The notes: generated from the sequence alone by a model not told the origin. 64,000 bases of DNA from Sphingopyxis sp. (GCA_013823985.1 PNNB01000015.1:62001-126000); one strand, 5' to 3'; positions 26,534 to 38,223 are shown, counted from the stretch's first letter. A program made the numbers and translations.

Positions 26534-27571
26534 TCAGCCCCGATAGACCCAGCCCAGCGTTTCGCCCGCGTGGAAGGGAACAATAGTGGTGCCATTGGCG
26601 TCGACCGTGTCGGGCACAACCGTTTCCCCGCGCGCCAGCGTGATCGTGCCCTCGTTCAACGGCAGGCCATAGAAGCGTGGGCCGTTTTCGGACGCGAACG
26701 CCTCGAACCGGTCGAGCGCGCCTTCTTCGTCAAAGACGGCGACATAGCTTTCCAGCGCATAGGGCGCGTTGAAGATTCCGGCGCAGCCACAGGCGCTTTC
26801 CTTGGCCGATTGCGCGTGCGGGGCGCTGTCGGTGCCGAGGAAATATTTGGTGCTGCCCGACGTCGCCGCATTGCGCAGCGCGAGGCGATGCACTTCGCGC
26901 TTGGCGACGGGCAGACAATAGGCATGCGGGCGAAGGCCGCCCTGGAACATTGCGTTGCGGTTGATGTGCAGATGCTGCGGCGTGATCGTCGCGGCGACAT
27001 TGGGGCCGCAGGCATCGACAAAGGCCGCCGCATCGGCGGTGGTGATATGTTCGAACACGATCTTCAGTTCGGGCAGGTCACGAACGAGGCCCGACAGCGT
27101 GCGCTCGATAAACACAGCCTCGCGGTCGAAAATGTCGACATGGCTGTCGGTCACCTCGCCATGGATCAGCAACGGCATCCCCACTTCGGCCATTTTCTCC
27201 AGCGCCGGGCGGATACGCGCAATATCGGTCACGCCATGCGCGCTGCCGGTGGTGGCGTGCGCCGGATACAGCTTGGCCGCCGTGAACACGCCCTCGGCAA
27301 AGCCCCGCGCCAGCTCGTCGCCTTCGACACTGTCGGTCAGATAGGCGGTCATCAGCGGCGTGAAATCCACGCCTGCGGGGACAGCGGCGCGAATCCGGTC
27401 GCGATAGGCGACGCAGCCTTCGACGCTGGTCACCGGCGGCGACAGGTTGGGCATCACAATGGCGCGCGCAAACTGGCGGGCGGTATAGGGGACAACGCCC
27501 TGCATCACGGCGTCATCGCGGAAATGGAGGTGCCAGTCATCGGGGCGGCGGATCGTCAAGCTGTCAGTCAT
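26534..27571 (-). CDS. pyrC: dihydroorotase, class II
   Basis: A 345-residue amidohydrolase starting [20 protein letters not shown], where the two His are metal ligands. [11 protein letters not shown] holds the carbamylated bridging lysine, followed by LLIHGEV, FEHITT and the late metal Asp in [13 protein letters not shown]. It closes N-carbamoyl-aspartate to dihydroorotate in pyrimidine synthesis. Length and motifs match the E. coli PyrC type rather than the larger PyrC/PyrX class I forms. The downstream ygfZ gene is divergent. Confidence 0.95.
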   Translation of the reverse strand: MTDSLTIRRPDDWHLHFRDDAVMQGVVPYTARQFARAIVMPNLSPPVTSVEGCVAYRDRIRAAVPAGVDFTPLMTAYLTDSVEGDELARGFAEGVFTAAKLYPAHATTGSAHGVTDIARIRPALEKMAEVGMPLLIHGEVTDSHVDIFDREAVFIERTLSGLVRDLPELKIVFEHITTADAAAFVDACGPNVAATITPQHLHINRNAMFQGGLRPHAYCLPVAKREVHRLALRNAATSGSTKYFLGTDSAPHAQSAKESACGCAGIFNAPYALESYVAVFDEEGALDRFEAFASENGPRFYGLPLNEGTITLARGETVVPDTVDANGTTIVPFHAGETLGWVYRG

Positions 27572-27609
27572 CTCTTCCCTTTAGGCGAAGCGGACCCTAT
27601 CTGTCACCC

Positions 27610-28344
27610 ATGTCCAACCCCCGCCTGTTCGATCGCGCCGTTCTCCGCCTCTCTCCCACTGAAGAGGGCGAAGATGTGCGCGGATTCCTGCAAGGTTTGG
27701 TGACGCAGGACACCAAAAGCCCCCTGCCCGCATGGTCTGGCCTGTTGACCCCGCAGGGCAAGGCGTTGTTTGATTTCATCCTTTGGGAGGATGGAGCAGA
27801 TGTCCTGATCGATTGCGAAGCCGCGGTCGCCGAGGCCCTCGCGCGGCGGCTGTCGATCTACCGCCTGCGCCGCAAGATTGCGATTGGCGTGGACGAAACT
27901 CTGGGCGTATTCTGGTCACCCGAAGGCGAAGGCGACCCCCGCCACCCCGCGCTCGGGCGGCGCTGGATTGGCGCCATCGGCGCTGAGGATACAGATGTCA
28001 GCGAGCCTTTCCGCCGCCACAGGCTGGCGCTTGGCATCGCCGAAGGGGTTGCCGAGCTGGGCAGCGACCAGACGCTCTGGCTGGAAACCAACGCGGCGGA
28101 ACTGGGCGGCGTGTCCTTTTCCAAAGGCTGCTATGTCGGGCAGGAAAACACCGCACGCATGAACTGGCGGCAAAAGGTCAACCGCCGTCTGGTCGTCGTC
28201 CCGCTGGCCGATGCCGACCCCAAAAGGCAGCGGGCGGCCTATCCGGAAATGGGGCTCTCGGTAGAGCTGCGGCGGGTGGAGGATATGGCAGGGCTGGATT
28301 TGCCGGCGTGGCTGGCGGGTGCGTTGGCAACGGGTGAGGCGTAA
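27610..28344 (+). CDS. ygfZ: YgfZ/IBA57-type folate-binding protein for Fe-S assembly
   Basis: A 244-residue GcvT-like protein with the hallmark motif SKGCYVGQENTARM (about residues 170-183), which carries the conserved Cys needed for function. Members help mature or repair certain 4Fe-4S enzymes together with tetrahydrofolate. It starts 38 bases from pyrC in the divergent direction. A repeat mosaic follows the stop directly. Confidence 0.9.
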   Translation: MSNPRLFDRAVLRLSPTEEGEDVRGFLQGLVTQDTKSPLPAWSGLLTPQGKALFDFILWEDGADVLIDCEAAVAEALARRLSIYRLRRKIAIGVDETLGVFWSPEGEGDPRHPALGRRWIGAIGAEDTDVSEPFRRHRLALGIAEGVAELGSDQTLWLETNAAELGGVSFSKGCYVGQENTARMNWRQKVNRRLVVVPLADADPKRQRAAYPEMGLSVELRRVEDMAGLDLPAWLAGALATGEA

Positions 28345-28359
28345 TCGGAGGTTTGGCAG

Positions 28360-28590
28360 CCCTCTCCCTTTGAGAGTTAGTAAAGGGTTGGGTGCTCCCG
28401 ATAGCGCACAGCCCCTCACCGCTGCGACTAGGCGGCAGGCCGCCAAGTCTCGCTGCCTCTCCCAAGGGGAGAGGAGGTGCGCAACAGGGCAAAGAAACCC
28501 ACCTCTCCCCTTGGGAGAGGATACAAAGCCTTATGAGCAAAGCGAATTAGGCGGAGTTGGTGAGGGGCTCTGCCCTCCCGACAGCCCACA
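28360..28590. repeat. R2 plus R1 repeat mosaic
   Basis: A degenerate R1 arm, a full R2 module (about 28410-28480) and a full R1 module (about 28500-28590). The R1 tail ends directly at the stop codon of the RlpA-like gene (TAG on minus at 28594-28596). No gene is seen in the 250 bases between ygfZ and the RlpA-like gene. Confidence 0.85.
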
Positions 28591-28593
28591 CCC

Positions 28594-28962
28594 CTAATCC
28601 AGCAACTCCAACTTCACTCGGGCCGTACCGCTCCGGTGCATCCCGATCTCCCGCGCGGCGGCGTAGCTGATGTCGATGATGCGACCTTTGCCCCACGGGC
28701 CGCGGTCGTTGATGCGGACGATGACTTCCTTGCCATTGGCGAGATTGGTGACCGCAACCCGGCTGTTGAACGCGAGCGAGCGGTGCGCGGCGGTGAGGGC
28801 GCCGGGATCAAACCGCTCCCCGCTCGCGGTGCGGCTGCCGGCAAATTCATTGCTGTAATAGCTGGCCATGCCATCGCCGACATGGCGCCTGATATCCCCC
28901 GCCTGCGCCAGCACGGGCAGCAAGGCGAGCGCCAGCAACGGCGTGCGATACACTGTTTTCAT
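28594..28962 (-). CDS. secreted RlpA-like double-psi beta-barrel protein
   Basis: A 122-residue exported protein: signal peptide [20 protein letters not shown], then a DPBB domain with [38 protein letters not shown] and the catalytic-type Asp in [16 protein letters not shown]. Single-domain relatives of RlpA act as lytic transglycosylases on denuded peptidoglycan strands or as expansin-like proteins; the SPOR domain of full-length RlpA is missing. The start is set at 28962 because GGAGGGG lies just upstream; the frame is open four codons further. Confidence 0.85.
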   Translation of the reverse strand: MKTVYRTPLLALALLPVLAQAGDIRRHVGDGMASYYSNEFAGSRTASGERFDPGALTAAHRSLAFNSRVAVTNLANGKEVIVRINDRGPWGKGRIIDISYAAAREIGMHRSGTARVKLELLD

Positions 28963-29091
28963 GGACCCCTCCATCGATTCGCCAAGCTTACGCCCAAGTC
29001 AAAAACCCGCCAATCCGCCTATCGATACGGCGCGCCATTATCGGGCTGAGGTGATGGGCGGCAAAGGTCTGTAGACCCGCCCTCACACCTC

Positions 29092-29109
29092 TGCTATACA
29101 TGTATAGCA
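29092..29109. promoter_or_regulatory. perfect 18-bp operator palindrome of the toxin-antitoxin operon
   Basis: TGCTATACATGTATAGCA at 29092-29109 is a perfect palindrome. It ends at the AAGGAG ribosome site and 13 bases before the antitoxin ATG. A ribbon-helix-helix antitoxin is expected to bind such a site and repress its own operon. Binding is inferred from position and symmetry. Confidence 0.75.
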
Positions 29110-29121
29110 AGGAGATTAATC

Positions 29122-29340
29122 ATGTTGGCAATCCGGCTTGATGCCGATCTGGAAAAACGGTTGGCCGATTTGGCCGCGAAGACCGGGCGTACCAAGACAT
29201 TTTATGCGCGCGCGGCTATCGAGGCGCACCTGGAGGAATTGGAAGACTATTTCCTTGCCGAAGAGCGCTTGGCCAATTTCCGGCCGGAAAAGGCCGTATC
29301 GCTTGAATCCCTGAAAGCCGAACTGGACAGGGGCAATTGA
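29122..29340 (+). CDS. ribbon-helix-helix antitoxin (RelB/DinJ-like)
   Basis: A 72-residue protein starting MLAIRLDADLEKRLADLAAK: a beta strand (LAIRLD) that binds DNA as a dimer, then two helices (TRTKTFYARAAIEAHL-like region) of the RHH fold, and an acidic C-terminal tail that should wrap the toxin. It is directly followed by the RelE/ParE-type toxin (adjacent stop and start) and preceded by an 18-bp palindrome, a complete type II toxin-antitoxin unit. Confidence 0.87.
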   Translation: MLAIRLDADLEKRLADLAAKTGRTKTFYARAAIEAHLEELEDYFLAEERLANFRPEKAVSLESLKAELDRGN

Positions 29341-29613
29341 GTGCCGTCTGCCAAATGGACGATCGCGTTTGACCCGGCTGCTGCGAAAGAACTGAAAAAA
29401 CTGGGGCGCGAGCCGGCGCGCCGCATCATCGACATGCTTGAAACCCGTATCGCATCGCTCGACGACCCCCGCGAGTTAGGCAAACCCCTTCTCGGCGATT
29501 GGAGCGGCTATTGGCGCTGGCGCGTTGGCGATTACCGCATCATCGCGCGCATAGAGGATGAGCGGGTCGTGATTTTTGTCGTGCGCGTCGCACACCGTCG
29601 GGAAGTCTATTGA
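29341..29613 (+). CDS. RelE/ParE-superfamily toxin
   Basis: A 90-residue protein with GTG start at 29341, immediately after the antitoxin stop. WTIAFDPAAAKELKKLGREPARRI, GDWSGYWRWRVGDYRIIARI and VIFVVRVAHRREVY are the RelE fold hallmarks; the basic, aromatic C-terminus (Arg-Tyr) fits an mRNA interferase of the RelE type rather than a gyrase poison, but ParE cannot be excluded. The partner antitoxin is intact, so the module looks functional. It neighbours gyrB convergently, probably by chance. Confidence 0.87.
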   Translation: MPSAKWTIAFDPAAAKELKKLGREPARRIIDMLETRIASLDDPRELGKPLLGDWSGYWRWRVGDYRIIARIEDERVVIFVVRVAHRREVY

Positions 29614-29717
29614 GCTCTAAGAAGCGTCTCTGCGACGAGCTTGGTTGCCCTCATCCCATTTCACAAGCAATGCGCCCTGCGTTGCGATTGCCATATCGAC
29701 GCAACGCATAACCCTCC

Positions 29718-32592
<2,875 letters not shown>

Positions 32593-34161
32593 ATGACTTT
32601 TGACCCGCTCGCCGAGCTTGACCAGCCTTTTGGCTCCTACCCCGATCTGATTGCGCATTGGGGCACGGACCGGCCGGGGCGGGTGGCGTTGGATGATGGG
32701 CGCGAGAGTTTGAACTGGGGGCAAGTGTCGGCGCTGGTCGACCGGATGGCCGCGCAGTTGCAGCGGGACGGGTTGCGCAAGGGGCAGGCGGTCGCGATTC
32801 TTGGCACGACGTCGGTGCGCTATGCGCTTGCCTATCTGGCGGCGGTGCGTGCGGGTGGATGTGCGGCGCCGCTGACGACCTCGGCCGCGCCGGGGCAGTT
32901 GAGCGCGATGCTGCGCGACAGCGGAGCGATGCACCTGTTCATCGATGCGCCAAAGCGCGCCGATCTGGCGGGCGAGGCGCTGCCGCCGCTGACCACCATC
33001 ATGCTCGACGCGCCATTGCCCGATGCGCCCGACATCTATGGCTGGATGGCGGAGGAAGGCGCGGTGGCGGCGGATGTCGGCTGCACCGCCAGCGACCCGT
33101 TCAACATCATCTATTCCAGCGGCACCACCGGCACGCCCAAGGGCATCGTCCATTCGCGCGGGATGCGCTGGAAACATGCCGCGGTCGGTCCCAATGCGGG
33201 ATATGGCGAGCCGGAGCAGAAGTCGCTCATTTCCACCCCGCTTTATTCCAACACGACGCTGGCGCTGGTGATGCCGACGCTTGCCTATGGCGGCAGCCTC
33301 TACATGATGCCCAAATTCGACGCCGCGCGTTATCTGGAGATTGCCGCGCGCGAACGCATCACGCACACCATGCTGGTGCCGGTGCAGTATAAACGGCTGA
33401 TGGAACATGACGCGTTCGACAGTTTCGACCTGTCGTCTTTCCAGCTCAAATATTGCACCAGTGCGCCCTTTTCCGCTGCGCTGAAGGCCGAGGTGGTCCG
33501 CCGCTGGCCGGGCGCATTGATCGAGATTTATTCGATGACCGAGGGCGGCGTCGTGTGCCTGCTGCACGCGCATAAATATCCCGACAAGCTGCACACCGTC
33601 GGCCAGCCCGCGCCGGGCAGCGAGGTGTTCACCATCGACGAAGAGGGCAACCGCCTGCCGCCGGGCAGCATTGGCGAGCTGGTCGGGCGGTCGCCGACGA
33701 TGATGTCCGGATACCAGAACCAGCCCGAAAAGACGCAGGAAGCGAGCTGGTATGACGAAGAAGGCGGCCGGTGGCAGCGGATGGGCGATATCGGCCGCGT
33801 GGACGAGGACGGCTTTGTCGAACTGGTCGGCCGCGCCAAGGATATGATCATCTCGGGCGGGTTCAACATCTATCCCGTCGATCTGGAGGCGGTGCTGTTG
33901 CAGCATCCCGCGGTCGAGGAAGCCGCCGTCATCGGCATGCCGAGCGAGCAATGGGGCGAAACGCCGGTCGGCTTTGTCACCCCGGCCAAGGGCGCAACGC
34001 TCGACACCGCAGCCGTACTGGCCGCGACCAACGCGCTGCTCGGCAAGACGCAGCGCCTGTCTGCGCTTTACGATATTGCCGAAATGCCGCGCAGCCATAT
34101 CGGCAAGCTTTTGAAAACCGACCTGCGCGACCTGGCGGCGGAGAAGCAGCATGCATCCTGA
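32593..34161 (+). CDS. acyl-CoA ligase (class I adenylate-forming enzyme)
   Basis: A 522-residue ANL-superfamily enzyme: P-loop IYSSGTTGTPKGIVHSRG (about 173-190), YSMTEGG (A5-type), DIGRVDEDGFVELVGRAKDMI (hinge) and GGFNIYPVDLEAVL, ending with the catalytic lysine in RSHIGKLLKTDL. It activates a carboxylic acid, probably a fatty or aromatic acid, to its CoA thioester through an acyl-adenylate. The substrate cannot be read from motifs. Its end overlaps the DUF2721 gene by 11 bases, suggesting co-expression. Confidence 0.9.
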   Translation: MTFDPLAELDQPFGSYPDLIAHWGTDRPGRVALDDGRESLNWGQVSALVDRMAAQLQRDGLRKGQAVAILGTTSVRYALAYLAAVRAGGCAAPLTTSAAPGQLSAMLRDSGAMHLFIDAPKRADLAGEALPPLTTIMLDAPLPDAPDIYGWMAEEGAVAADVGCTASDPFNIIYSSGTTGTPKGIVHSRGMRWKHAAVGPNAGYGEPEQKSLISTPLYSNTTLALVMPTLAYGGSLYMMPKFDAARYLEIAARERITHTMLVPVQYKRLMEHDAFDSFDLSSFQLKYCTSAPFSAALKAEVVRRWPGALIEIYSMTEGGVVCLLHAHKYPDKLHTVGQPAPGSEVFTIDEEGNRLPPGSIGELVGRSPTMMSGYQNQPEKTQEASWYDEEGGRWQRMGDIGRVDEDGFVELVGRAKDMIISGGFNIYPVDLEAVLLQHPAVEEAAVIGMPSEQWGETPVGFVTPAKGATLDTAAVLAATNALLGKTQRLSALYDIAEMPRSHIGKLLKTDLRDLAAEKQHAS

Positions 34162-34621
34162 ATTCGGTCCCAATCTGACGGTGGTGATCTCGGTCCTGCA
34201 GACCGCGCTGACCCCGGCGTTTCTGCTGGTCGCGGTGGGCAGCCTGCTCAACGTCCTGACCGGCCGCCTGTCGCGCATCGTCGACCGGTCGCGCGATTTG
34301 CAGCAACTGCACGGCGTCACCGAAGGCGTCGCGCATAAACGGGTGGTGAGCGAATTGCGGATCATCGAGCGGCGGATGCGCGTGGTGGGTTCATCGATCC
34401 TGTTCGCGGTGCTGTCGGCCATCACCGTCTGCATCATGATCGCTTTGCTGTTCCTGATGGGGCTGACGAAGTTCTCGGCACCGTGGATCGCGGTGTCGGT
34501 CTTCATGCTCTCCCTCGCCCTGCTCGCCACCTGCCTGCTGCAATTTGTGCACGAAATCCGGCTGGCAACGCACGCGATCCATGTGCCGGAGGAATATCTG
34601 GAACTGCCGGAAAAGGGGTGA
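34151..34621 (+). CDS. DUF2721 membrane protein
   Basis: A 156-residue protein with three hydrophobic helices (about 8-32, 82-104 and 108-132) and a basic segment RLSRIVDRSRDLQQLHG between the first two, the DUF2721 pattern. Function is unknown. It overlaps the end of the acyl-CoA ligase gene by 11 bases and is probably translated by coupling. A 25-bp inverted repeat pair lies downstream. Confidence 0.85.
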   Translation: MHPEFGPNLTVVISVLQTALTPAFLLVAVGSLLNVLTGRLSRIVDRSRDLQQLHGVTEGVAHKRVVSELRIIERRMRVVGSSILFAVLSAITVCIMIALLFLMGLTKFSAPWIAVSVFMLSLALLATCLLQFVHEIRLATHAIHVPEEYLELPEKG

Positions 34622-34657
34622 GAGGGAGGATTCGCGCCGCCCGTCTATCAAAGCCCC

Positions 34658-34800
34658 GTCACCCTGAACTTGTTTCAGGGTCCATTTATCAGCTAATCTC
34701 TCCGCCCTGAGAGACACGCCTCCCATTGACGCGCGGTTGCGTTTTCTTTCACCCATAGGGTGCCGCAGCACGATGGACCCTGAAACAAGTTCAGGGTGAC
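34658..34800. repeat. inverted pair of the 25-bp dyad repeat
   Basis: The dyad at 34658-34682 and its reverse complement at 34776-34800 are 93 bases apart, the same arrangement and nearly the same spacing as the pair at 4.4 kb. It occupies the gap between the convergent DUF2721 and coaD genes. Confidence 0.88.
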
Positions 34801-34857
34801 GTTGAATTTTAAGAATTAACGTTCAAAACGGTCAGGGAACCACCCCCAACACCCCCC

Positions 34858-35358
34858 TCAGCCCTTCAACGTCCCCACCCGCGCGACGACTTCGTCGCGG
34901 ATCTTGGGCGTTACGAACTTGCCGATTTCCCCGCCATAAATCGCGATTTCCTTCACGAGCCGCGAGGCGATGGGTTGCAAGGCGACGTCGGCCATCAGGA
35001 AGACCGTGTCGACGCGGTTGTTGAGCTGCCGGTTCATGCCGGTGAGCTGATATTCATATTCGAAATCGGTCACCCCGCGAATGCCGCGAATGACCGTCGT
35101 GGCGCCCACGGATTCGGCGAAATCCATCAGCAGCGAGTTGAACCCGACCACGCGGATGGTCGCATCGCCGATGCTGGCAACCTCGCGCTCCACCATCGCG
35201 ATGCGTTCATCGTCAGAGAACATGGGCGATTTGGCGGCGTTGGTGGTCACACCGATGACCAGTTCATCCACCAGCTTCGCGCCGCGCCGGATGATGTCCA
35301 TATGCCCCAGCGTGATGGGGTCAAAGGTGCCGGGATAAACGCCGATGCGATGTGTCAT
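34858..35358 (-). CDS. coaD: phosphopantetheine adenylyltransferase
   Basis: A 166-residue nucleotidyltransferase with PGTFDPITLGHMDII (the T/HxGH site), FNSLLMDFAESVGATTVIRG and RGVTDFEYEYQLTGMN. It transfers AMP to 4'-phosphopantetheine, the fourth step of CoA synthesis. Its start shares one base with the ispA stop (TAATG), so translation is coupled in a xseB-ispA-coaD operon on the minus strand. Confidence 0.95.
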   Translation of the reverse strand: MTHRIGVYPGTFDPITLGHMDIIRRGAKLVDELVIGVTTNAAKSPMFSDDERIAMVEREVASIGDATIRVVGFNSLLMDFAESVGATTVIRGIRGVTDFEYEYQLTGMNRQLNNRVDTVFLMADVALQPIASRLVKEIAIYGGEIGKFVTPKIRDEVVARVGTLKG

Positions 35359-36239
35359 TAACGGTCCCTCTCCGTAATATAATTGGCAATGGCGCGCAGC
35401 AGGTCCGCCTCGCTGCCATAGCTTGCCAGATGCTCGTTCGCCTGCGCGACCAGCATCGCCGCCTGCTGCTTGGCGCGGTCGAGGCCCATGAGCGACACGA
35501 ATGTCCCCTTGCCCGCATCGGCATCCTTTTGCAGCGCCTTGCCCGCCAGTTCGGGGTCGCCTTCCACATCCAGAATGTCGTCGGCAATCTGGAACGCAAG
35601 GCCGATATCGCGGGCATAGCCCTTCAGATGTGCGCGGCCTTCGGGCGGGATATGGCCAAGGATCGCGCCCATTTCGACACTCGCCGCGATCAGCGCGCCG
35701 GTCTTCAGCGCCTGCAACCGTGTGACGATCGGCAGGTCAAAGGTCGTCTTTTCCGCCTCCAGATCCATCATCTGCCCGCCCGCCATGCCATCGGGACCAC
35801 TGGCCAGCGCCAGCGTCGCGATCAGCTCGCTGCGGATGAAGGGGTCGGTATGGGTGCGCGAACTGGCAAGGATTTCGAACGCCAGCGCATGTAGCGAGTC
35901 GCCCGCCAGCACCGCCGTCGCCTCCCCATAGGCGCGGTGCACCGTGGGCTTGCCCCGGCGCATATCGTCATCGTCCATGCACGGCAGATCGTCATGGATC
36001 AGCGAATAGACGTGGATCGCCTCCACTGCCGTCCCGACGCGCAACGCGACGTCGCGGTCGACATGGAACAGCGCGGCCGTCGCGGTGACCAGCAAGGGCC
36101 GCAGCCTTTTACCGCCGCCAATCGCTGCATGGCGCATCGCGGCATAAAGCGGATCGCGCGCGTCACCGGGCAGCGCGAGCAGCCGGTCAAATTCGGCGTC
36201 TACATCCGCGGCAATCTGGTTCAGCGCATCGTGCAACAT
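35358..36239 (-). CDS. ispA: polyprenyl (farnesyl) diphosphate synthase
   Basis: A 293-residue all-helical prenyltransferase with both aspartate-rich motifs: DDLPCMDDDDMRRG (about 84-97) and DDILDVEGD (about 222-230). KTGALIAASVEMGAILG precedes the second motif. It condenses IPP with DMAPP/GPP to FPP, feeding undecaprenyl, quinone and carotenoid synthesis. It sits between xseB (six bases upstream) and coaD, a common alphaproteobacterial order; dxs is not next to it here. Confidence 0.94.
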   Translation of the reverse strand: MLHDALNQIAADVDAEFDRLLALPGDARDPLYAAMRHAAIGGGKRLRPLLVTATAALFHVDRDVALRVGTAVEAIHVYSLIHDDLPCMDDDDMRRGKPTVHRAYGEATAVLAGDSLHALAFEILASSRTHTDPFIRSELIATLALASGPDGMAGGQMMDLEAEKTTFDLPIVTRLQALKTGALIAASVEMGAILGHIPPEGRAHLKGYARDIGLAFQIADDILDVEGDPELAGKALQKDADAGKGTFVSLMGLDRAKQQAAMLVAQANEHLASYGSEADLLRAIANYITERDR

Positions 36240-36245
36240 ATCCAG

Positions 36246-36485
36246 TCAGCCAGCATCGAAGGGCGTGGTGCCCGAGGGCGCACCGTCGGGACCCAGCGTA
36301 ATCGCCTCGATCCGCGCCTTTGCCGCGTCCAGCCGTTGCTGGCACAGCGCGCGCAACTGGTTGCCGCGTTCGTAAAGCGCAATCGATTCGTCGAGCGGCG
36401 CTTCCCCGCTTTCCAGCTTGTGGACGATATCCTCAAGCGCGCGCAGCGCCTGTTCGAAATTCAGTTCGGGTGCTTCGGAAGACAT
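36246..36485 (-). CDS. xseB: exodeoxyribonuclease VII small subunit
   Basis: A 79-residue protein with LNFEQALRALEDIVHKLESGEAPLDESIALYERGNQL, the XseB helical hairpin. It combines with XseA to make a single-strand exonuclease. It is the first gene of the xseB-ispA-coaD group. Confidence 0.95.
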   Translation of the reverse strand: MSSEAPELNFEQALRALEDIVHKLESGEAPLDESIALYERGNQLRALCQQRLDAAKARIEAITLGPDGAPSGTTPFDAG

Positions 36486-36604
36486 CCCCCTGCAATGGCG
36501 CTACCCGCTGTTCGGGTCAAGCCTTTCGGGCAATCGCAAAATTCTTTGGGCGACGCCGTTTTTTACTTTTCAACGGCGAAAGGCTGCGGCAAACGGGCCG
36601 CCTT

Positions 36605-37051
36605 ATGAAAACACCTCTCCTGATCCTCGCCCCGTTGTCCATGCTGGCGTTAGCGGCATGCAACCAAACCGAAACCCCTGCCGCCGGTGAAGCCGACGCG
36701 ACCAAGGCTGCGGCCGCCGTCGAAGAGATCGAAATGCCGCCCGCGATCACTGCATCCGGCACCTATCGCTGCGCCGACAACACGATCCTCTATGTCGATT
36801 TCCTCGGCGCGAATGAAGCCGCCGACATCCGCGTAGGCGACAAGGCCGCGACCGCCGTCCGCGTCACCGCCCCGGCCCCCGAAGCCCCCGCCGCAGACGC
36901 CGCCGCACCCGAAGCCGCCACACCAGCCGCCGAAGCCGCACCTGCAGGCCCGCTGAAATCCGCCGACGGCGAAAGCACGCTTGCGGGCTCCGGCAAGGAA
37001 ATCAAGGTCAAGCTCGCCGGCAAGGGCGAACAAACCTGCAAAGGCAGCTAA
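36605..37051 (+). CDS. lipoprotein, possible MliC-like lysozyme inhibitor
   Basis: A 148-residue lipoprotein: signal peptide with lipobox LAAC (Cys about residue 19), SGTYRCADNTILYVDFLG, then a long Ala/Pro/Glu low-complexity insert (about residues 80-120), then LAGSGKEIKVKLAGKGEQTCKG. The YxCxDxxxxxV...C ending resembles MliC-type periplasmic inhibitors of C-type lysozyme, but the insert makes the assignment tentative. It diverges from xseB and is followed by a strong terminator. The upstream part of the frame, from 36320, is antisense to xseB and is not counted. Confidence 0.65.
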   Translation: MKTPLLILAPLSMLALAACNQTETPAAGEADATKAAAAVEEIEMPPAITASGTYRCADNTILYVDFLGANEAADIRVGDKAATAVRVTAPAPEAPAADAAAPEAATPAAEAAPAGPLKSADGESTLAGSGKEIKVKLAGKGEQTCKGS

Positions 37052-37081
37052 GCGCTTTTACAGCACAATCCACACAACCAC

Positions 37082-37116
37082 GGGGGCCGTACCGCACAGG
37101 AACGGTCCCCTTTTTT
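37082..37116 (+). terminator. intrinsic terminator after the MliC-like lipoprotein
   Basis: Arms GGGGGCCGT (37082-37090) and ACGGTCCCC (37102-37110), fully paired apart from one G-T wobble, followed by six T (37111-37116). It lies 31 bases after the stop. Confidence 0.85.
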
Positions 37117-37167
37117 GTGGGGCAAGGGGGGGGGCGCCGCTTTTCCAACAACCACTTACAACACCCC

Positions 37168-37309
37168 GTCACCCTGAACTCGTTTCAGGGTCCATCGTTC
37201 AGCGATGACCGTCGATAGAGCCTAAAGCAACCTCGCGTCACAGCTTTGCTTGCCACTCAAAGGGCAGCAATGAGCCGACAAATTGACCCTGAAACAAGTT
37301 CAGGGTGAC
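37168..37309. repeat. inverted pair of the 25-bp dyad repeat
   Basis: A one-base variant of the dyad (ACTCGTTTC in place of ACTTGTTTC) at 37168-37192 with its inverted partner at 37285-37309. The spacing resembles the 4.4 and 34.7 kb pairs. Confidence 0.86.
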
Positions 37310-37369
37310 GGTGCTTTTAAGGTAGCCGAAGAGCCTCAAAAACCCTCACCCCACACCCTCGCGCCAAAT

Positions 37370-37620
37370 TGGTCTCACGCAAAGACGCAAAGGCACAAAG
37401 ATGAGGGAACGGAGGGGTCGTGCCAGTTTTTGAAGTAGAAGAAAAAAGCGAAAAAAGAAAAAAGGCACCAGCGGATCACAAGCCCGGCGCCCCACCCTTT
37501 TTTCTTCTTTCTCTTCTTTCTTCTATCCAATCCCAAGGAACTGCCGTCGATGGCCGCTTTACCCTGGAAGCCATAAACAGATGCAGGAATAGCTCCTGAA
37601 CGAATGTCCGGATCCAAGGG
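37370..37620. repeat. degenerate repeat region (ACGCAAAGACGC and pyrimidine-tract elements)
   Basis: Part of a 650-base gap without a credible gene. It holds a CTCACGCAAAGACGCAAAGG element (also seen in relaxed form near 47.65 kb), a purine tract (about 37435-37470) and a pyrimidine tract (about 37496-37530) ending CTTCTATCCA, similar to the tract near 32.47 kb. An ORF on the minus strand here is low-complexity (lysine and phenylalanine runs) and is treated as spurious. Confidence 0.6.
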
Positions 37621-37707
37621 GACCGGAAACTGTTGGGAATGTCAGGAATGTTGTGGAAAGCTGACCTTATTAAAACAACAATCTACATATCATATACTTA
37701 CTATAGA

Positions 37708-38223
37708 TTACTCACAAACATAGTTACCGTTTTCAGTGCAGTCTACCGCATCTTCGAAGGCCAAATAGGTAATTCCCAAACCGACTAATAGTACGCCACC
37801 GGTAATCAGCCACCAATTTGGTCCCTTATCATTAGGATCATCATTGGCTTTTGCCACGGTGGTATTGAAATAGCTGGTTGCGAGTGGAGTACCATTCACT
37901 GATAGCTGGTATGAGTGCTTGGGCGACAAGGACAATTTGATCACTTCGCCCGTAATGGTGCGATTGTCAGCCAGCAAATGCCCATTCGATAAACGAAGGG
38001 TTTGCCCTGCAACCAGATCAAAAGTCACTGGCGGGTCGTTGTCGCGTTCTTTTTGCTTTGCGTCTAAAGAAATTCGCACGCTCGCCATTACCGTAGCGGC
38101 CCGACCTGTGATCGAAGAAAGATCGTTCGCATAAGGAAGATCGGCACGGTTCTTGGCTAACGCTGGGCACGTAACTGACAAAGCAAACATGGATATCAGA
38201 AATGAAGTAGTGGTTCGCGTCAT
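37708..38223 (-). CDS. exported protein of unknown function with C-terminal membrane helix
   Basis: A 171-residue protein: signal peptide (residues 1-23, ending CPALA), a beta-rich middle part (VTFDLVAGQTLRLSNGHLL, HSYQLSVNGTPLATSYF), then a transmembrane helix (about 136-155, WWLITGGVLLVGLGITYLAF) and a short tail with two cysteines (DCTENGNYVCE). No family is recognised. It is less GC-rich than the flanks and sits in the region beside the bufferin island, but its upstream sequence lacks the GTAACC-N16-CGAA element found on its neighbours. A 132-base gap separates it from the next minus-strand gene. Confidence 0.7.
   Translation of the reverse strand: MTRTTTSFLISMFALSVTCPALAKNRADLPYANDLSSITGRAATVMASVRISLDAKQKERDNDPPVTFDLVAGQTLRLSNGHLLADNRTITGEVIKLSLSPKHSYQLSVNGTPLATSYFNTTVAKANDDPNDKGPNWWLITGGVLLVGLGITYLAFEDAVDCTENGNYVCE

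Noticed and set aside
29678-29708. Nine-base perfect hairpin just after gyrB as terminator
   Set aside because: No T run on either side in the direction of gyrB; it may be a weak element but was not called.
37375-37617. 80-codon minus-strand frame with Lys and Phe runs
   Set aside because: Arises from the purine/pyrimidine-tract repeat; low complexity, no start signals.
37708-38223. Membership of the exported gene in the SigF-like regulon
   Set aside because: Upstream sequence has TTCG but no GGTTAC at the 16-base spacing.
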